Positions 51,687 to 61,424 are shown, numbered from the stretch's first letter. The stretch: 64,000 bases of DNA from Reichenbachiella faecimaris (GCF_900176375.1 NZ_FWYF01000004.1:1-64000), one strand, 5' to 3'. The notes: a model not told the origin generated them from the sequence alone. Numbers and translations are program-made.

Positions 51687-53054
51687 CTACTTCACTCTTA
51701 TGTATAACTCTGGATATTGGGTAGTCTGAATATAATTATTTCTAATTACATCATTCTCAAGATTCTCTACGAAAGTATCAGAGATTACTTTAGGCTGATA
51801 TTTTCTAATTGCATCATAAATATTATATGTGTAAGGTCGTAGACTCTGGTAAGTACCCAATCCACCTCGCCCAGGTTCAGTGCTAAACCAAAAATAATCA
51901 ATATCCTTTCTATAAAGATTAAAATAAATATCCCCATCATAAACATAATCAGAAGGGTCTGTCTGATTTAAAACCCATTCTATCTTTTCTAATTGTGGCT
52001 GATTAGGATATACAATTACAGTTCTTATTAGATACAGCATTGGAACTATTGCGGACAGAGAGACAACAATTAACAAATGTTTGCGCCTAAGTACTTCAAT
52101 CATGGCATAAGCCGCCGTGATGCATAATATTGGTACAAAAGGCATGAAATATTGCCTGTATGGTGCTTTAACCGCGAAAACAGTCAGGAATAAAAAAACA
52201 CCCAAAAGTGAAATATCTGACAGGCCTCTTTTTAAACAAAAACCAATTCCTACGGCACCAAATATCCATATAAAATGATTGTAATAAAATGAATCAACTA
52301 TCGTATTAAAAGGTGAAAAACAACCTTCAAAATGCATATTAATTATCCAGTTGTAGAGTAAATATGTTTCGAATTGATCCGTGTAGAATAAATAGAAATA
52401 ATATGGGCTAATGGTAAATCCGAAAATCAACCAATACTGGATTAATTGATAAAAATTCAAGCGCCTATGATATAGCCAAAACAATTGAACAAGTCCTATT
52501 GCCGCAACAATAAAAACTGCTTTTTGTAGGAATAGATAAGACAAGGCAAGGCACATTGCACTTAAGAAATATTTGAAAAGAGTGCTATGTTTTTTGAATT
52601 GTAATAAAAAGAGTATTCCCAACAGTCCAAAGAGCACTTGTGGCACATCAGGTCTAATCTCAATAGCCTTTTGACTAAACATAGCCATGAAGAGCAAAAA
52701 TGCAATACTGAGCCAGGCTACTTTTTTATTATTGAAAACAACTATGGCTAGCTGGTACACACACAAAACTATCCCCATATACATGGCTAACATCAGTAAC
52801 CTTAGTACTATCAGTGTAGTAATAGAATCTCCTAGAAGATAAATAACAGGGGCTATCAAATAATAAAAGAATGGATGGTGATGCTGGAAAAAATCCAAAT
52901 AGATGGATTCCCCATTTATCATTTTCCAGGAGGTGTGAACAGCCTCAAATTCGTCATGGTCAAATTCCCTAGCAACAGAGAGGTATGCCACCACCAGAAG
53001 CATGGTGGCAAATAGCGTTTTATAATACTGAATGCTATTATAGCCTTGTTCCAT
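51687..53054 (-). CDS. Multi-pass glycosyltransferase (GT39/ArnT-like)
   Basis: 455 aa with about 10 to 12 membrane helices. Near the N-terminus VAREFDHDEFEAVHTSWKMI and HHHPFFYY give the acidic/His motif of GT-C enzymes that use polyprenyl-phosphate sugars on the periplasmic side (EDE/DE-type catalytic Asp). The C-terminal soluble part carries YVYDGDIYFNLYRKDIDYFW. Adds a sugar to a lipid-linked glycan. It is the last gene of a minus-strand run that starts with the Stealth gene. Confidence 0.8.
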   Translation of the reverse strand: MEQGYNSIQYYKTLFATMLLVVAYLSVAREFDHDEFEAVHTSWKMINGESIYLDFFQHHHPFFYYLIAPVIYLLGDSITTLIVLRLLMLAMYMGIVLCVYQLAIVVFNNKKVAWLSIAFLLFMAMFSQKAIEIRPDVPQVLFGLLGILFLLQFKKHSTLFKYFLSAMCLALSYLFLQKAVFIVAAIGLVQLFWLYHRRLNFYQLIQYWLIFGFTISPYYFYLFYTDQFETYLLYNWIINMHFEGCFSPFNTIVDSFYYNHFIWIFGAVGIGFCLKRGLSDISLLGVFLFLTVFAVKAPYRQYFMPFVPILCITAAYAMIEVLRRKHLLIVVSLSAIVPMLYLIRTVIVYPNQPQLEKIEWVLNQTDPSDYVYDGDIYFNLYRKDIDYFWFSTEPGRGGLGTYQSLRPYTYNIYDAIRKYQPKVISDTFVENLENDVIRNNYIQTTQYPELYIRVK

Positions 53055-53072
53055 ACTGAAGGGTATAATGTA

Positions 53073-54086
53073 TTATCTATTCCACTTTTCCTTAAAGTAT
53101 CTCAAGGCAATTGAGTTGTTTCTGTCTTCATCCAACTCTTTGCCGTGGTTGTTTATAGAAGCCAGACTATTACTTTTGAAAAAGTCCAATTTCCAGAAGG
53201 GGGTATAACAAAACCTGTTGGATGGAAATACATATTTTGATACCTGAGCATGGGCACTTATCCATACATCATCCACAAATTTTAGTGCAACTGGTTCATC
53301 TGGATAATTGGTTAATTCCTGTAAACAAAAAAAACGTGGTTTGATCAAAAAACCTGAATAACCCTGTACAATATCGATTTCGTAGAAGTCATTCACTCTG
53401 GTGGTGGGCACGGGTGCAGGAGCTTGTAATTTCACATTAGTCCAAAATGTTGTATCTCTATCCACCAAATCCTCTGGTACTCTCCACCCACTTGACGCCA
53501 CAATCCAGTCCGGTTTCTCATCAGATGCTTTATCAAAATCACCCAACATGACCCTAGGGTACATATTATCATCATCTACTACCAGTATTTTTTGATCAGG
53601 GGAAAGAGTCTCCACTGCTGGAATAAATTTAGTGCTTGGACCCCAATCTTTTTTCGTCCGAATAATTTCTAGGCATTTTAAACCTTCAATTTCTTTAGGA
53701 ATATCATAACCCACCTGCTCACGCATTGAAAGTTGAGGAACATAAAGATGGATTTTTTTGGGTGCTCTTTTTTGAGAAAGCAAACTTTTGAGTGTAGGAA
53801 TGATCTCCGATATTCTACTCGGAATGGTAGACAAAGATATTATGACGTCCGATTTATTCTGGTTTGCTTCGCAATAATCATCCCAAAATTGTAATGAACG
53901 GCTGGTTGTCGAATAATAATGCCAGATATCCAATAAGAAATTCTTCCCAGATAAGTAATTAAAGGTATTCAACCACAGAGCCAAGAAAAACACCGCTCCA
54001 AAAGTTAAAACCAGTGTACTAAAGGTAGTGAACCATAAAATGGAGAGAAAGATTATTCCTATTATCGTTATGTGTGTGATTTTCAT
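53073..54086 (-). CDS. Membrane-anchored glycosyltransferase-like protein
   Basis: 337 aa with an N-terminal hydrophobic segment (about 5-42; ITHITIIGIIFLSILWF). The catalytic domain has VIISLSTIPSRISEIIPTLK, PKKIHLYVPQ, GPSTKFIPAVETL and KILVVDDDNMYPRVMLGDF, with a DDD motif as metal site. C-terminal phrases resemble GT families that act on cell-surface glycans. Overlaps the next gene by 4 bp. Confidence 0.72.
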   Translation of the reverse strand: MKITHITIIGIIFLSILWFTTFSTLVLTFGAVFFLALWLNTFNYLSGKNFLLDIWHYYSTTSRSLQFWDDYCEANQNKSDVIISLSTIPSRISEIIPTLKSLLSQKRAPKKIHLYVPQLSMREQVGYDIPKEIEGLKCLEIIRTKKDWGPSTKFIPAVETLSPDQKILVVDDDNMYPRVMLGDFDKASDEKPDWIVASSGWRVPEDLVDRDTTFWTNVKLQAPAPVPTTRVNDFYEIDIVQGYSGFLIKPRFFCLQELTNYPDEPVALKFVDDVWISAHAQVSKYVFPSNRFCYTPFWKLDFFKSNSLASINNHGKELDEDRNNSIALRYFKEKWNR

Positions 54087-54913
54087 GAAATAATCCTATG
54101 CGCAAGGATATCTATTTTTCTGCGAAGATTGAAATAAAAAATGGATAACCCATTCAGGTTGTATGGAAAGTTTGGATTTAGTTTGTTCCTAACGCTCAGA
54201 AAGTCAATTGGGTATCTAGAACTGATATTTACTTCATCTTTTGTGAGATAAATATTTTTTGACTCTTTGTACTTGTATAGCAGAATAGTCAGCAATGACT
54301 GGTCATCTCTGTGATTTTCACGGTTGGCTCCCTCTGGTTTTATGCATTCCTTAATCAAAGAATATCGCTCCCATTCAGAAACCAATTCTCTTACATCAGA
54401 ATTGTGATGGCCAAAACCACACATACACCCACAAATGTTGCGATTAAGATAAAATGATTCCGGCACCTTCATATAATCCAGGGTGTCTTGAACTGTCCAT
54501 TCTTTGAGTGTGCCCGACCCGCCTATTGGTGCGTAAATACCATAAGTTTCGATTTGGTTCCACACATAGTTCAGGGGTTGATTCAGAATCGTTGCACTAT
54601 CTAGCCACAGAAGGCTCCCTTTTCTTTCCTCAAAGATTGTTTTTACTATTATTGGTTTAAATGAATATGTTTTATGCCTAAGCTGAACAAATTCTGGATA
54701 GGCTGAAAAATCAAATGTGCTAACAGACACGTTAGGCACCTTTAGAATTAGTTGATCAAGAAGTTGTTTTTGACTATCAGTCAATCCCAAATCAAAAAGA
54801 ATCAATTCGCTATTTTCATATTCTCTTTGTCTCTTGAAGGAATATAAAAATTGACAAAAAGTACGAAAATAAGTTGAATCTGCCGCAGTAAGTATTGTAT
54901 TGTTTTTAGCCAT
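54083..54913 (-). CDS. Glycosyltransferase-like protein (DUF1647/GT8-type)
   Basis: 276 aa. TILTAADSTYFRTFCQFLYS opens a nucleotide-sugar fold. LILFDLGLTDSQKQLL and LLWLDSATILNQPLNYVW (acidic site) follow, with CGCMCGFGHHN further on. The pattern matches DUF1647-like proteins, related to GT8/GT49 sugar transferases. No membrane segment. Overlaps the neighbour at 53073 (ATGA) and lies 2 bp from the ABC transporter gene. Confidence 0.72.
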   Translation of the reverse strand: MAKNNTILTAADSTYFRTFCQFLYSFKRQREYENSELILFDLGLTDSQKQLLDQLILKVPNVSVSTFDFSAYPEFVQLRHKTYSFKPIIVKTIFEERKGSLLWLDSATILNQPLNYVWNQIETYGIYAPIGGSGTLKEWTVQDTLDYMKVPESFYLNRNICGCMCGFGHHNSDVRELVSEWERYSLIKECIKPEGANRENHRDDQSLLTILLYKYKESKNIYLTKDEVNISSRYPIDFLSVRNKLNPNFPYNLNGLSIFYFNLRRKIDILAHRIIS

Positions 54914-54915
54914 CC

Positions 54916-56523
54916 TTACACCAACTGACCCTCCATAAGTTTAATCACACGATCGCCTTTATCAAAATATTGTTCGTCGTGAGAAATCACTATTATCGTC
55001 TTGCCAGCTTTTTTCAAATCTTGAAGGATGATTTCATAAAATATCTTCTTGAAATGAGGATCTTGATTGGCTGCCCACTCATCAAACAAATAAATCTCTG
55101 TGTCTTTCAATATGGCATTGATTAGACCCAAACGTTTTTTCTGTCCTTCTGAAAGTCGCGTGGTAGAAAATTTTCCATTCTCAATTTTAACTTTTTTAGT
55201 CATCTCAAGAGTCTTTAGCAATTGCTCACTTCTCTTGATCACAGATTCATCATCTATTAAAGTGACATTGTCAAACAGATATGAATCTACAAATGTGGCT
55301 GAAAATTTATTTCTGTAATCCTCTCTATTAGAATCATCTACTTTTTGATCCTTATAATAAAGAGCACCCTCTTTAGGAGGGTAAAGACCAATAATCATTT
55401 TGGCTAAGGTAGTTTTTCCACTTCCATTTCCACCTAATAGGAAAATAAGCTCACCTTTTTTTATGGTGGTGTTTATTGGCCCTAATTCAAAATGCTCGTC
55501 TTCATCTGGATTATAATACTCGTGCCTGGCATTTTTCAACTCTATGATAGAATCATACGATTCTGGCTCAAGCAAATCTACTGGTTCAACCAGCTGAGTG
55601 GCCTCTTCAAGATCTATGCCCGTACTGCTGATTTGCTCTAGCGCTACTTCTATCCGCTTTAAGTTACTAAACCACCCTGCGACTGTAGAAAGTGGGGCTA
55701 TTATAAACAGAACTAGCGTTAGAAATTCCCCAAAGACTGAAGGCTCTACAAAACCGCTCGCATAGATATACACTACCAAACTTGCCATTCCAAATAGCAA
55801 GACCATATCGCTCGACTTTGAAGCAATCGCAACAACAACACTCTCCTTTACTAAATATTGATTTTGTTTTTTACTGGTTTTCTCTATGACTTCGCTCAAA
55901 TAAAAATTCTTAAATTTTTTATTGATTGTCAACTCTTTAATCCCATAAGTTAGGCCTTCAAACATTTTGAAAATATCATTCCACAATACCCTTGACTTTT
56001 CTTGATAACGTCGTATGAATTTTAAAGAAAGCTTGGTAAGAACAAACACCGAGGCAAACAACACCAGTACGGCTAAGCTCAACGTTGGATGCTCATAGGC
56101 TATGTAGCCTAAAACCCCTAATACAGTAGCCAGTCCAGTAGTAACACTTGGCATTCTGTCTATTCCATGATAAATAGACTTGATGTCTTCTGTAAGAATA
56201 GGAAAAATCTTGCCTTGATTAAATTCAATCTCCTGAAAACTTGCTTGTAATATTTTGGTGGATAGAGAAACTCTAAGTTTGTGAATGATTCCCTGAGAAA
56301 GTTTGGAAACTACAAATGAAGAAACAACAGCCAGAACACCATAGCCAAGCCAAAGTAGGAAAAACTGAACTTTAAATGTTTCCGCATCAAAATCAGTTTG
56401 ATTGATAGACTCAACCACCATTTTGATCAAAAATGAAGAGCATATACCTGTAAGCGCACTAGCCACTACAGCTACTAAAAAAAGTAATTTAGATGACTGG
56501 ATTAGGAGTTTTAGTATTTTCAT
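54916..56523 (-). CDS. ABC transporter, fused membrane and ATPase domains (cyclic-peptide exporter type)
   Basis: 535 aa. Six-helix membrane domain (1-310; SSKLLFLVAVVASALTGICS onward) followed by an ATPase with Walker A GGNGSGKTT, signature LSEGQKKRLGL, Walker B IYLFDEWAANQDP and H-loop VISHD. This is the SyrD/PvdE cyclic-peptide or siderophore exporter group. In a polysaccharide locus it may flip a modified lipid or a glycan precursor. The D-loop and H-loop are present, so it is probably active. Confidence 0.87.
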   Translation of the reverse strand: MKILKLLIQSSKLLFLVAVVASALTGICSSFLIKMVVESINQTDFDAETFKVQFFLLWLGYGVLAVVSSFVVSKLSQGIIHKLRVSLSTKILQASFQEIEFNQGKIFPILTEDIKSIYHGIDRMPSVTTGLATVLGVLGYIAYEHPTLSLAVLVLFASVFVLTKLSLKFIRRYQEKSRVLWNDIFKMFEGLTYGIKELTINKKFKNFYLSEVIEKTSKKQNQYLVKESVVVAIASKSSDMVLLFGMASLVVYIYASGFVEPSVFGEFLTLVLFIIAPLSTVAGWFSNLKRIEVALEQISSTGIDLEEATQLVEPVDLLEPESYDSIIELKNARHEYYNPDEDEHFELGPINTTIKKGELIFLLGGNGSGKTTLAKMIIGLYPPKEGALYYKDQKVDDSNREDYRNKFSATFVDSYLFDNVTLIDDESVIKRSEQLLKTLEMTKKVKIENGKFSTTRLSEGQKKRLGLINAILKDTEIYLFDEWAANQDPHFKKIFYEIILQDLKKAGKTIIVISHDEQYFDKGDRVIKLMEGQLV

Positions 56524-56544
56524 ATTAGAGACTTGAGTGCCAAC

Positions 56545-57513
56545 CTACTTCTCAAAGGAAGACTTGTCAGGGTAATAATTCTTTAAAAATTCTTGGACCA
56601 ATTCAACCACTTTTTGATTAGGGTTGTCTTTTTGGTCATCGTTTAGACAATAAAAATTAGGGCGCACCCTAACCATACGATCAAAAGCTTTTTGTTGTCT
56701 GGAAAAATTATTGGTGATCTTATGAAAGATTTGCCACTTTTTTAACTCAAACACATTGACAGGTCGGCAGGTTTGACGTTGATACTTGAGCATATAGTAC
56801 TTATACAGCTTATAAGCCATGAAATCGTCATCTTGTCTAAATCTATGCAAGCGCTTCTCGTGTGTCCTTTCAGGCCATAGCTTGTACATCGCATTCCAGT
56901 GTTCTTTCTTAACCAGTAATGGGCAGTGCTCCACCAACCCTAAGCCTACGATATCATTTTTAGCCTCATAAATTCTCCAGCTTGGGTTCTCCCCAAAAAG
57001 TGTCCCAAAAACATTGATCTTCCCTTCTTTAGAAATAAATGCCTCCAATGGGGTTTCTTTTCCGAATAGAAAATCATCATTCATATAAAGAAAGTGCTCT
57101 GACAATTCAGGAATCTTATCCAAATAACTCTCAATTACACTAGAACTATATGTTGGCAAATACGCTTCATCAAAAATGTCTTCATGATGAACGACCTTTA
57201 TTCTGGGGTGATCAGTATTTAGCCAATCTGGTACTTGAGGCTTTTGAGTAAGGATATATATATTGCCCGACCAGGGTACAAATTGCTCAATCGAGCGCAA
57301 ACTGTACTTAATCATATCGTACACATCCCTAAACCTTTCAGGGTTGACGTCATCTAGATTTTCAGCAAATTTTTGACATTTTTTGATGTAAACTGGATCA
57401 TCTCCATTCACCCAAGTGTAAACAATATCAATTGTCTGATTCGAATTGCTCAAATTTTGTTTGATTTGCACGATTAAAATTGAGCGCAAAACTATGAATC
57501 TTTCATCCATCAT
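56545..57513 (-). CDS. Stealth-family capsular polysaccharide phosphotransferase
   Basis: 322 aa as drawn from 57513; a TTG start at 57453 (302 aa, LSNSNQTIDIVYTW) is more likely, since the ATG at 57513 would overlap the divergent LicD gene. CR1 is IDIVYTWVNGDDPVY. CR2 contains YDMIKYSLRSIEQFVPWSG, IYILTQKPQVPDWL and HFLYMNDDFLFGKE. Stealth enzymes transfer hexose-1-phosphate or similar phosphosugars. It is the first gene of the minus-strand run 57.5-51.7 kb. Confidence 0.87.
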   Translation of the reverse strand: MMDERFIVLRSILIVQIKQNLSNSNQTIDIVYTWVNGDDPVYIKKCQKFAENLDDVNPERFRDVYDMIKYSLRSIEQFVPWSGNIYILTQKPQVPDWLNTDHPRIKVVHHEDIFDEAYLPTYSSSVIESYLDKIPELSEHFLYMNDDFLFGKETPLEAFISKEGKINVFGTLFGENPSWRIYEAKNDIVGLGLVEHCPLLVKKEHWNAMYKLWPERTHEKRLHRFRQDDDFMAYKLYKYYMLKYQRQTCRPVNVFELKKWQIFHKITNNFSRQQKAFDRMVRVRPNFYCLNDDQKDNPNQKVVELVQEFLKNYYPDKSSFEK

Positions 57514-58096
57514 ACAAAAACTTCAACGCTTTATCAATGTGTTCTTTACTGCGCTACCTGGGAACTACACAAATAAGAAGCTTGAGATCCTGGAAAGGCT
57601 TTTTGAGGTCACTAATGACTATATGAAAAAGACAGGAGCAATGTACTGGATAGACTTTGGGACGCTGCTTGGATACCATAGAGAAGAAGGGATTCTTCCA
57701 CATGACATTGATGTGGATTTTGGTGCGCATGAAGAAGAATTTGATAAAATCTGGAGCAAACGCGATAGTTTGCCCAAGGGCTTCAAGCTTTATGATACTT
57801 CTTTTAGGCATCGTGGCCACAAACTTTACTTTAACTACAAGGGGTTTGATGCAGACGTTTATTTTTATGAAGACAAAGAAGGTACTTTGACCTCCTATGA
57901 AAACAGTCACTACCCTAGCGAACGCACTCCATACCCAAAGGAACTTGCCATGCCAGTTAAACCAGCTCAATTTTTAGGACAAGATACTTTCGTACCAGCA
58001 GAGCCAAAAAAATATCTGGAACACATATACAATTACCTAGGTAGCAATGGTCGCAGAGATAGCACAACTGGTTATTGGTATGAAAAAGAGGATTAA
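57494..58096 (+). CDS. LicD-family phosphotransferase
   Basis: 200 aa from the ATG at 57494. The LicD nucleotidyl/phosphotransferase fold is typical: YWIDFGTLLGYHREEGILPH, DIDVDFGAHEEEF, YFNYKGFDADVYFYED, YPKELAMPVKPAQFLGQD. LicD proteins attach phosphocholine or phosphoethanolamine-like groups from CDP-linked donors to glycans. With the AEP pathway next to it, the likely donor is CMP-AEP. It shares its stop TAA position with the converging cytidylyltransferase (TTAA at 58093-58096). Confidence 0.85.
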   Translation: MNLSSIIQKLQRFINVFFTALPGNYTNKKLEILERLFEVTNDYMKKTGAMYWIDFGTLLGYHREEGILPHDIDVDFGAHEEEFDKIWSKRDSLPKGFKLYDTSFRHRGHKLYFNYKGFDADVYFYEDKEGTLTSYENSHYPSERTPYPKELAMPVKPAQFLGQDTFVPAEPKKYLEHIYNYLGSNGRRDSTTGYWYEKED

Positions 58097-58809
58097 CTGC
58101 TGAGCTTAGGAAGCACTAAAGTAAGTGCTCTCTTAAGATGATCTTCATCGTCGATCTCGCACCACACCAAATCAGATTGTTTTTCAACGAAAATATCCTC
58201 CTGAGGAGAAAGTACGTTGAAACCATATTCATACTTCATCTTTTTGATCGTAGGCAAGGCAATCATCTTCTTATAGAAGTCTTGACTAAGTTTACAGATA
58301 CCTACTAATTCAGCGTAAGCATTGATTTTGTCGTTGCCATCTTGTGAAAGGTAACGAAAATCTCCACTTTCAAAGGCATGCAGATAAACCTCATCCCCAG
58401 AGTCAGTAAAACCGCTTCCAAGAATTACATTAGATTCTTCAGAATTAAGAATGGTTTCCAAAGCAGAATTATCATAAAGCAAATCAGATTCTAACAACAA
58501 GAAGTCATCGCTCACATGTGGAGCAGCACATACCAAAGTGTACATACTTTCTGTGGTTGAGTATTCATCGTTATAGAAAATAGTAAGTCCATACTGCTCT
58601 TGAATATCTTCATACGCAGTCCCCTTATGTCCTACCCCAACAACAATTTTTTCTATACCATTGGCTTTGAGCAAACGAATAGATCGTTCGATTAGCGTTT
58701 CACCCCCTACTTCCAAAAAACCTTTAGGCATTTCCTTTGTTCTATCACCTAAGCGGGTACCTCTACCTGCTGCTAAAATGACTGCTGTTTTGATATTCTG
58801 GTTGCTCAT
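58093..58809 (-). CDS. PntC-like nucleotidyltransferase (probable AEP cytidylyltransferase)
   Basis: 238 aa. The NTP-transferase signature LAAGRGTRLGDRTKEMPKGF is close to LicC/PntC, followed by GIEKIVVGVGHKG, YSTTESMYTLVCA, LLLESDLLYDN and a C-terminal EIDDEDHLKRA. It should couple CTP to a phosphoamino compound; beside pepM, the decarboxylase and the transaminase, 2-aminoethylphosphonate is the best candidate. Divergent from the mutase gene with a 171-bp shared gap. Confidence 0.85.
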   Translation of the reverse strand: MSNQNIKTAVILAAGRGTRLGDRTKEMPKGFLEVGGETLIERSIRLLKANGIEKIVVGVGHKGTAYEDIQEQYGLTIFYNDEYSTTESMYTLVCAAPHVSDDFLLLESDLLYDNSALETILNSEESNVILGSGFTDSGDEVYLHAFESGDFRYLSQDGNDKINAYAELVGICKLSQDFYKKMIALPTIKKMKYEYGFNVLSPQEDIFVEKQSDLVWCEIDDEDHLKRALTLVLPKLSS

Positions 58810-58918
58810 ACCTTCTTTTCTATTTCACAATTGATGAAGTGGCGAAGATAGATAAAAATTGCTTTGGGGGTAAAGGCAATTTTATGAGTCATAATAAATG
58901 ATTGCAAAATATATCTTT

Positions 58919-58926
58919 TAGTTTTG
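58919..58926 (+). promoter_or_regulatory. -7 box of the phosphonate operon
   Basis: TAGTTTTG matches TAnnTTTG about 55 bp before the ATG at 58981 and is followed by CACC, as is TATTTTTG at 61455-61462. Confidence 0.5.
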
Positions 58927-58980
58927 CACCCCGACCCAAAATGAATTTCAAAATAATTAAGACGTAAAATCAAGTTTAGC

Positions 58981-60273
58981 ATGAAAAAAGTGTATGTCGG
59001 TATGGGTACTGATTTGGTGCACCACGGCCACATCAACATCATTGAAAAAGCACGTGAATTAGGTGAAGTAACTATTGGGTTACTGTCAGATGAGGCAGTT
59101 TCAAAATTCGCACGTGTACCTTTCCTTTCTTTCGATGAAAGAAAAACAATATTGGAAAACATCAAAGGCGTACACGAGGTAATTCCACAGGAAGAACTTG
59201 ATTACGAAAAGAATTTAAAAGCTTTGAAGCCTGACTATGTTGTCCATGGAGACGACTGGAAAACGGGTCCTCAAAGACACATCAGAGAGAAGGTGATCAA
59301 AACGCTTCAAGAATGGGGTGGTGAATTGGTAGAACCTGAGTACACTTCAGGTATTTCATCTACTGGTTTGAGACAAGCCTTGAAAGAAATTGGCAACACA
59401 CCAGACATCAGAAGAAGAATGTTGAGAAGAATGCTCGACAACAATCATTTGGTGAAAGTGATGGAAACACACAATGGTATTTCTGGTCTGATTGTAGAAG
59501 ACACAAAAGTGGAACTTGACGGTGAAATCCGTGAATTTGATGCCATGTGGTTGAGTAGTTTGACTGACTCTACTGCCAAAGGTAAGCCTGATACTGAATA
59601 TGTAGATAGGACATCAAGGTTCGCCACAATCAATGACATCTTGGACGTAACTACCAAGCCAATGATCCTTGATGGCGATACGGGTGGCGTTGCAGAGCAT
59701 TTTGCGATGTTAGTTAGAAACATTGAGAGATTGGGACTTTCTGCTGTTGTGATTGAAGATAAAGTAGGCTTGAAAAGAAACTCACTGTTTGGAACTGAAG
59801 TTGAGCAGACTTTGGACACGATCGAGGGATTCTGTGAAAAAATCCAAGCTGGTAAAAAAGCTCAAGTGACAGACGAATTTATGATCTTCTCTAGATTGGA
59901 GAGCTTAATTGCCGATAAAGGAATGGAAGATGCCTTGACAAGAGCTAAAGCTTATATTGCAGCAGGAACAGATGGTATTATGATTCACTCACGTCACAAA
60001 GACGGGAAAGAAATCATGGAATTCATGAAAGAATATCAAAAATTCGAAGTGAAAGTACCTGTAATTTCTGTGCCTTCTTCATACAATCAGTTTACTGAAG
60101 ATGAATTGAAAGCAGCTGGTTTCAGCATTGTGATATATGCGAATCATTTGTTGAGAACTGCATTCCCTGCCATGAAGAAAACGGCTGAGTCCATTTTGAC
60201 TCATAAGCGATCTAAAGAAGTAGATGGAGATTGTATGTCCATCAAAGAGATATTGACCATTTTACCTAATTAA
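58981..60273 (+). CDS. aepX: Phosphoenolpyruvate mutase with N-terminal cytidylyltransferase-like domain
   Basis: 430 aa. Residues 1-130 form an HxGH nucleotidyltransferase domain (MGTDLVHHGHINII; HHGH at 14-17; HGDDW and ISSTGLRQAL). Residues 150-425 are the PEP mutase with catalytic EDKVGLKRNS (259-268), MILDGDTGGV and IMIHSRHKDG. It makes phosphonopyruvate, the C-P bond-forming step. The fused N-terminal domain is found in several PepM enzymes of polysaccharide loci and could activate AEP or a related alcohol. First gene of the operon, 4 bp before aepY. Confidence 0.95.
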   Translation: MKKVYVGMGTDLVHHGHINIIEKARELGEVTIGLLSDEAVSKFARVPFLSFDERKTILENIKGVHEVIPQEELDYEKNLKALKPDYVVHGDDWKTGPQRHIREKVIKTLQEWGGELVEPEYTSGISSTGLRQALKEIGNTPDIRRRMLRRMLDNNHLVKVMETHNGISGLIVEDTKVELDGEIREFDAMWLSSLTDSTAKGKPDTEYVDRTSRFATINDILDVTTKPMILDGDTGGVAEHFAMLVRNIERLGLSAVVIEDKVGLKRNSLFGTEVEQTLDTIEGFCEKIQAGKKAQVTDEFMIFSRLESLIADKGMEDALTRAKAYIAAGTDGIMIHSRHKDGKEIMEFMKEYQKFEVKVPVISVPSSYNQFTEDELKAAGFSIVIYANHLLRTAFPAMKKTAESILTHKRSKEVDGDCMSIKEILTILPN

Positions 60274-60277
60274 TTGC

Positions 60278-61396
60278 ATGCTGAATACTGCAGAGTTTTT
60301 TGATTTCGTAACGGCTAAAGGTGTAGATTTTTCGACAGGGGTTCCAGATTCTCTACTGAAAGATTTTTGCGCCTATGTGGCTGACAATAGCAATGATATT
60401 ATTGCAGCCAATGAAGGGGCATGTATCGGCATTGCTGCTGGCTATCACTTGGCCACTGGCAAAATTCCATTAGTGTACATGCAAAACTCAGGTTTTGGCA
60501 ATACAATCAATCCGTTGACTTCTTTGACCGATCCAGACGTCTATTCTATCCCCATGCTATTGATGGTAGGCTGGAGAGGACGCCCTGGCGTAAAAGATGA
60601 ACCACAGCATGTGAAGATGGGTAGAATCAATGAGGCTATGATCCAATCATTGGAGATTCCTTATTGTATTTTATCGAAAGACATGGCTGAAGCTCAGAAA
60701 CAGATTGATACTGCTTTTGAATTCATGCAAAAAGAAAAGGCACCTTACATCTTATTGATAGAAAAGGAAACTTTTGAACCATACAAGTTGCAAAGTGCTA
60801 AGCCTGACATCTATCCAATGTCTAGAGAGCGTGCCATTGAAGTTTTGCTAGAAGAACTGAATGATGATGACGTAATGGTTTCAACAACAGGTAAAACTTC
60901 TCGTGAAGTTTTCGAAGTAAGAGAAGCTCGGAGTGAACCTCATTATAAAGATTTTCTTTGTGTAGGCAATATGGGGCACACTTCTCAGATTGCATTGGGT
61001 ATTGCGTTAGGCAAACCAGACAGAAGAGTAGTTTGTTTGGATGGTGACGGTTCGTTCCTTATGCACATGGGATCAGCTGCTATTGTTGGAGATCAGGCAC
61101 CAGACAACCTTAAGTATATTTTGGTTAATAATGGCGCACACGAATCAGTTGGGGGACAGCCTACTGTCGGCTTCACTACTGACTTCAAAAAGATTGCTGA
61201 GGCATGTAACTATAAATCAACATTTACCGCTTCATCTGAGGACGAATTAAAGGAAACCATGCCTAAATTCTTAGAAAGTGCTGGGCCATCTATGTTGGAG
61301 ATCAATGTGAAAAAAGGTTCAAGAAAAGACCTTGGCAGGCCAACTGTAAAACCAGTTGACAATAAAGTAGATTTTATGAAAAATCTAGGTAACTAA
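60278..61396 (+). CDS. aepY: Phosphonopyruvate decarboxylase
   Basis: 372 aa. The thiamine-pyrophosphate enzyme pattern is present: FSTGVPDSLLKDFCAYV, AANEGACIGIAAGYHLATG (catalytic Glu of NEGA), GWRGRPGVKDEPQHVKMG and the cofactor motif CLDGDGSFLMHMGS with NNGAHESVGGQPT. It decarboxylates phosphonopyruvate to phosphonoacetaldehyde, pulling the unfavourable mutase reaction forward. Second gene of the operon. Confidence 0.95.
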   Translation: MLNTAEFFDFVTAKGVDFSTGVPDSLLKDFCAYVADNSNDIIAANEGACIGIAAGYHLATGKIPLVYMQNSGFGNTINPLTSLTDPDVYSIPMLLMVGWRGRPGVKDEPQHVKMGRINEAMIQSLEIPYCILSKDMAEAQKQIDTAFEFMQKEKAPYILLIEKETFEPYKLQSAKPDIYPMSRERAIEVLLEELNDDDVMVSTTGKTSREVFEVREARSEPHYKDFLCVGNMGHTSQIALGIALGKPDRRVVCLDGDGSFLMHMGSAAIVGDQAPDNLKYILVNNGAHESVGGQPTVGFTTDFKKIAEACNYKSTFTASSEDELKETMPKFLESAGPSMLEINVKKGSRKDLGRPTVKPVDNKVDFMKNLGN

Positions 61397-61424
61397 ATTT
61401 TACCTCGATTTAATGAAAATATAT

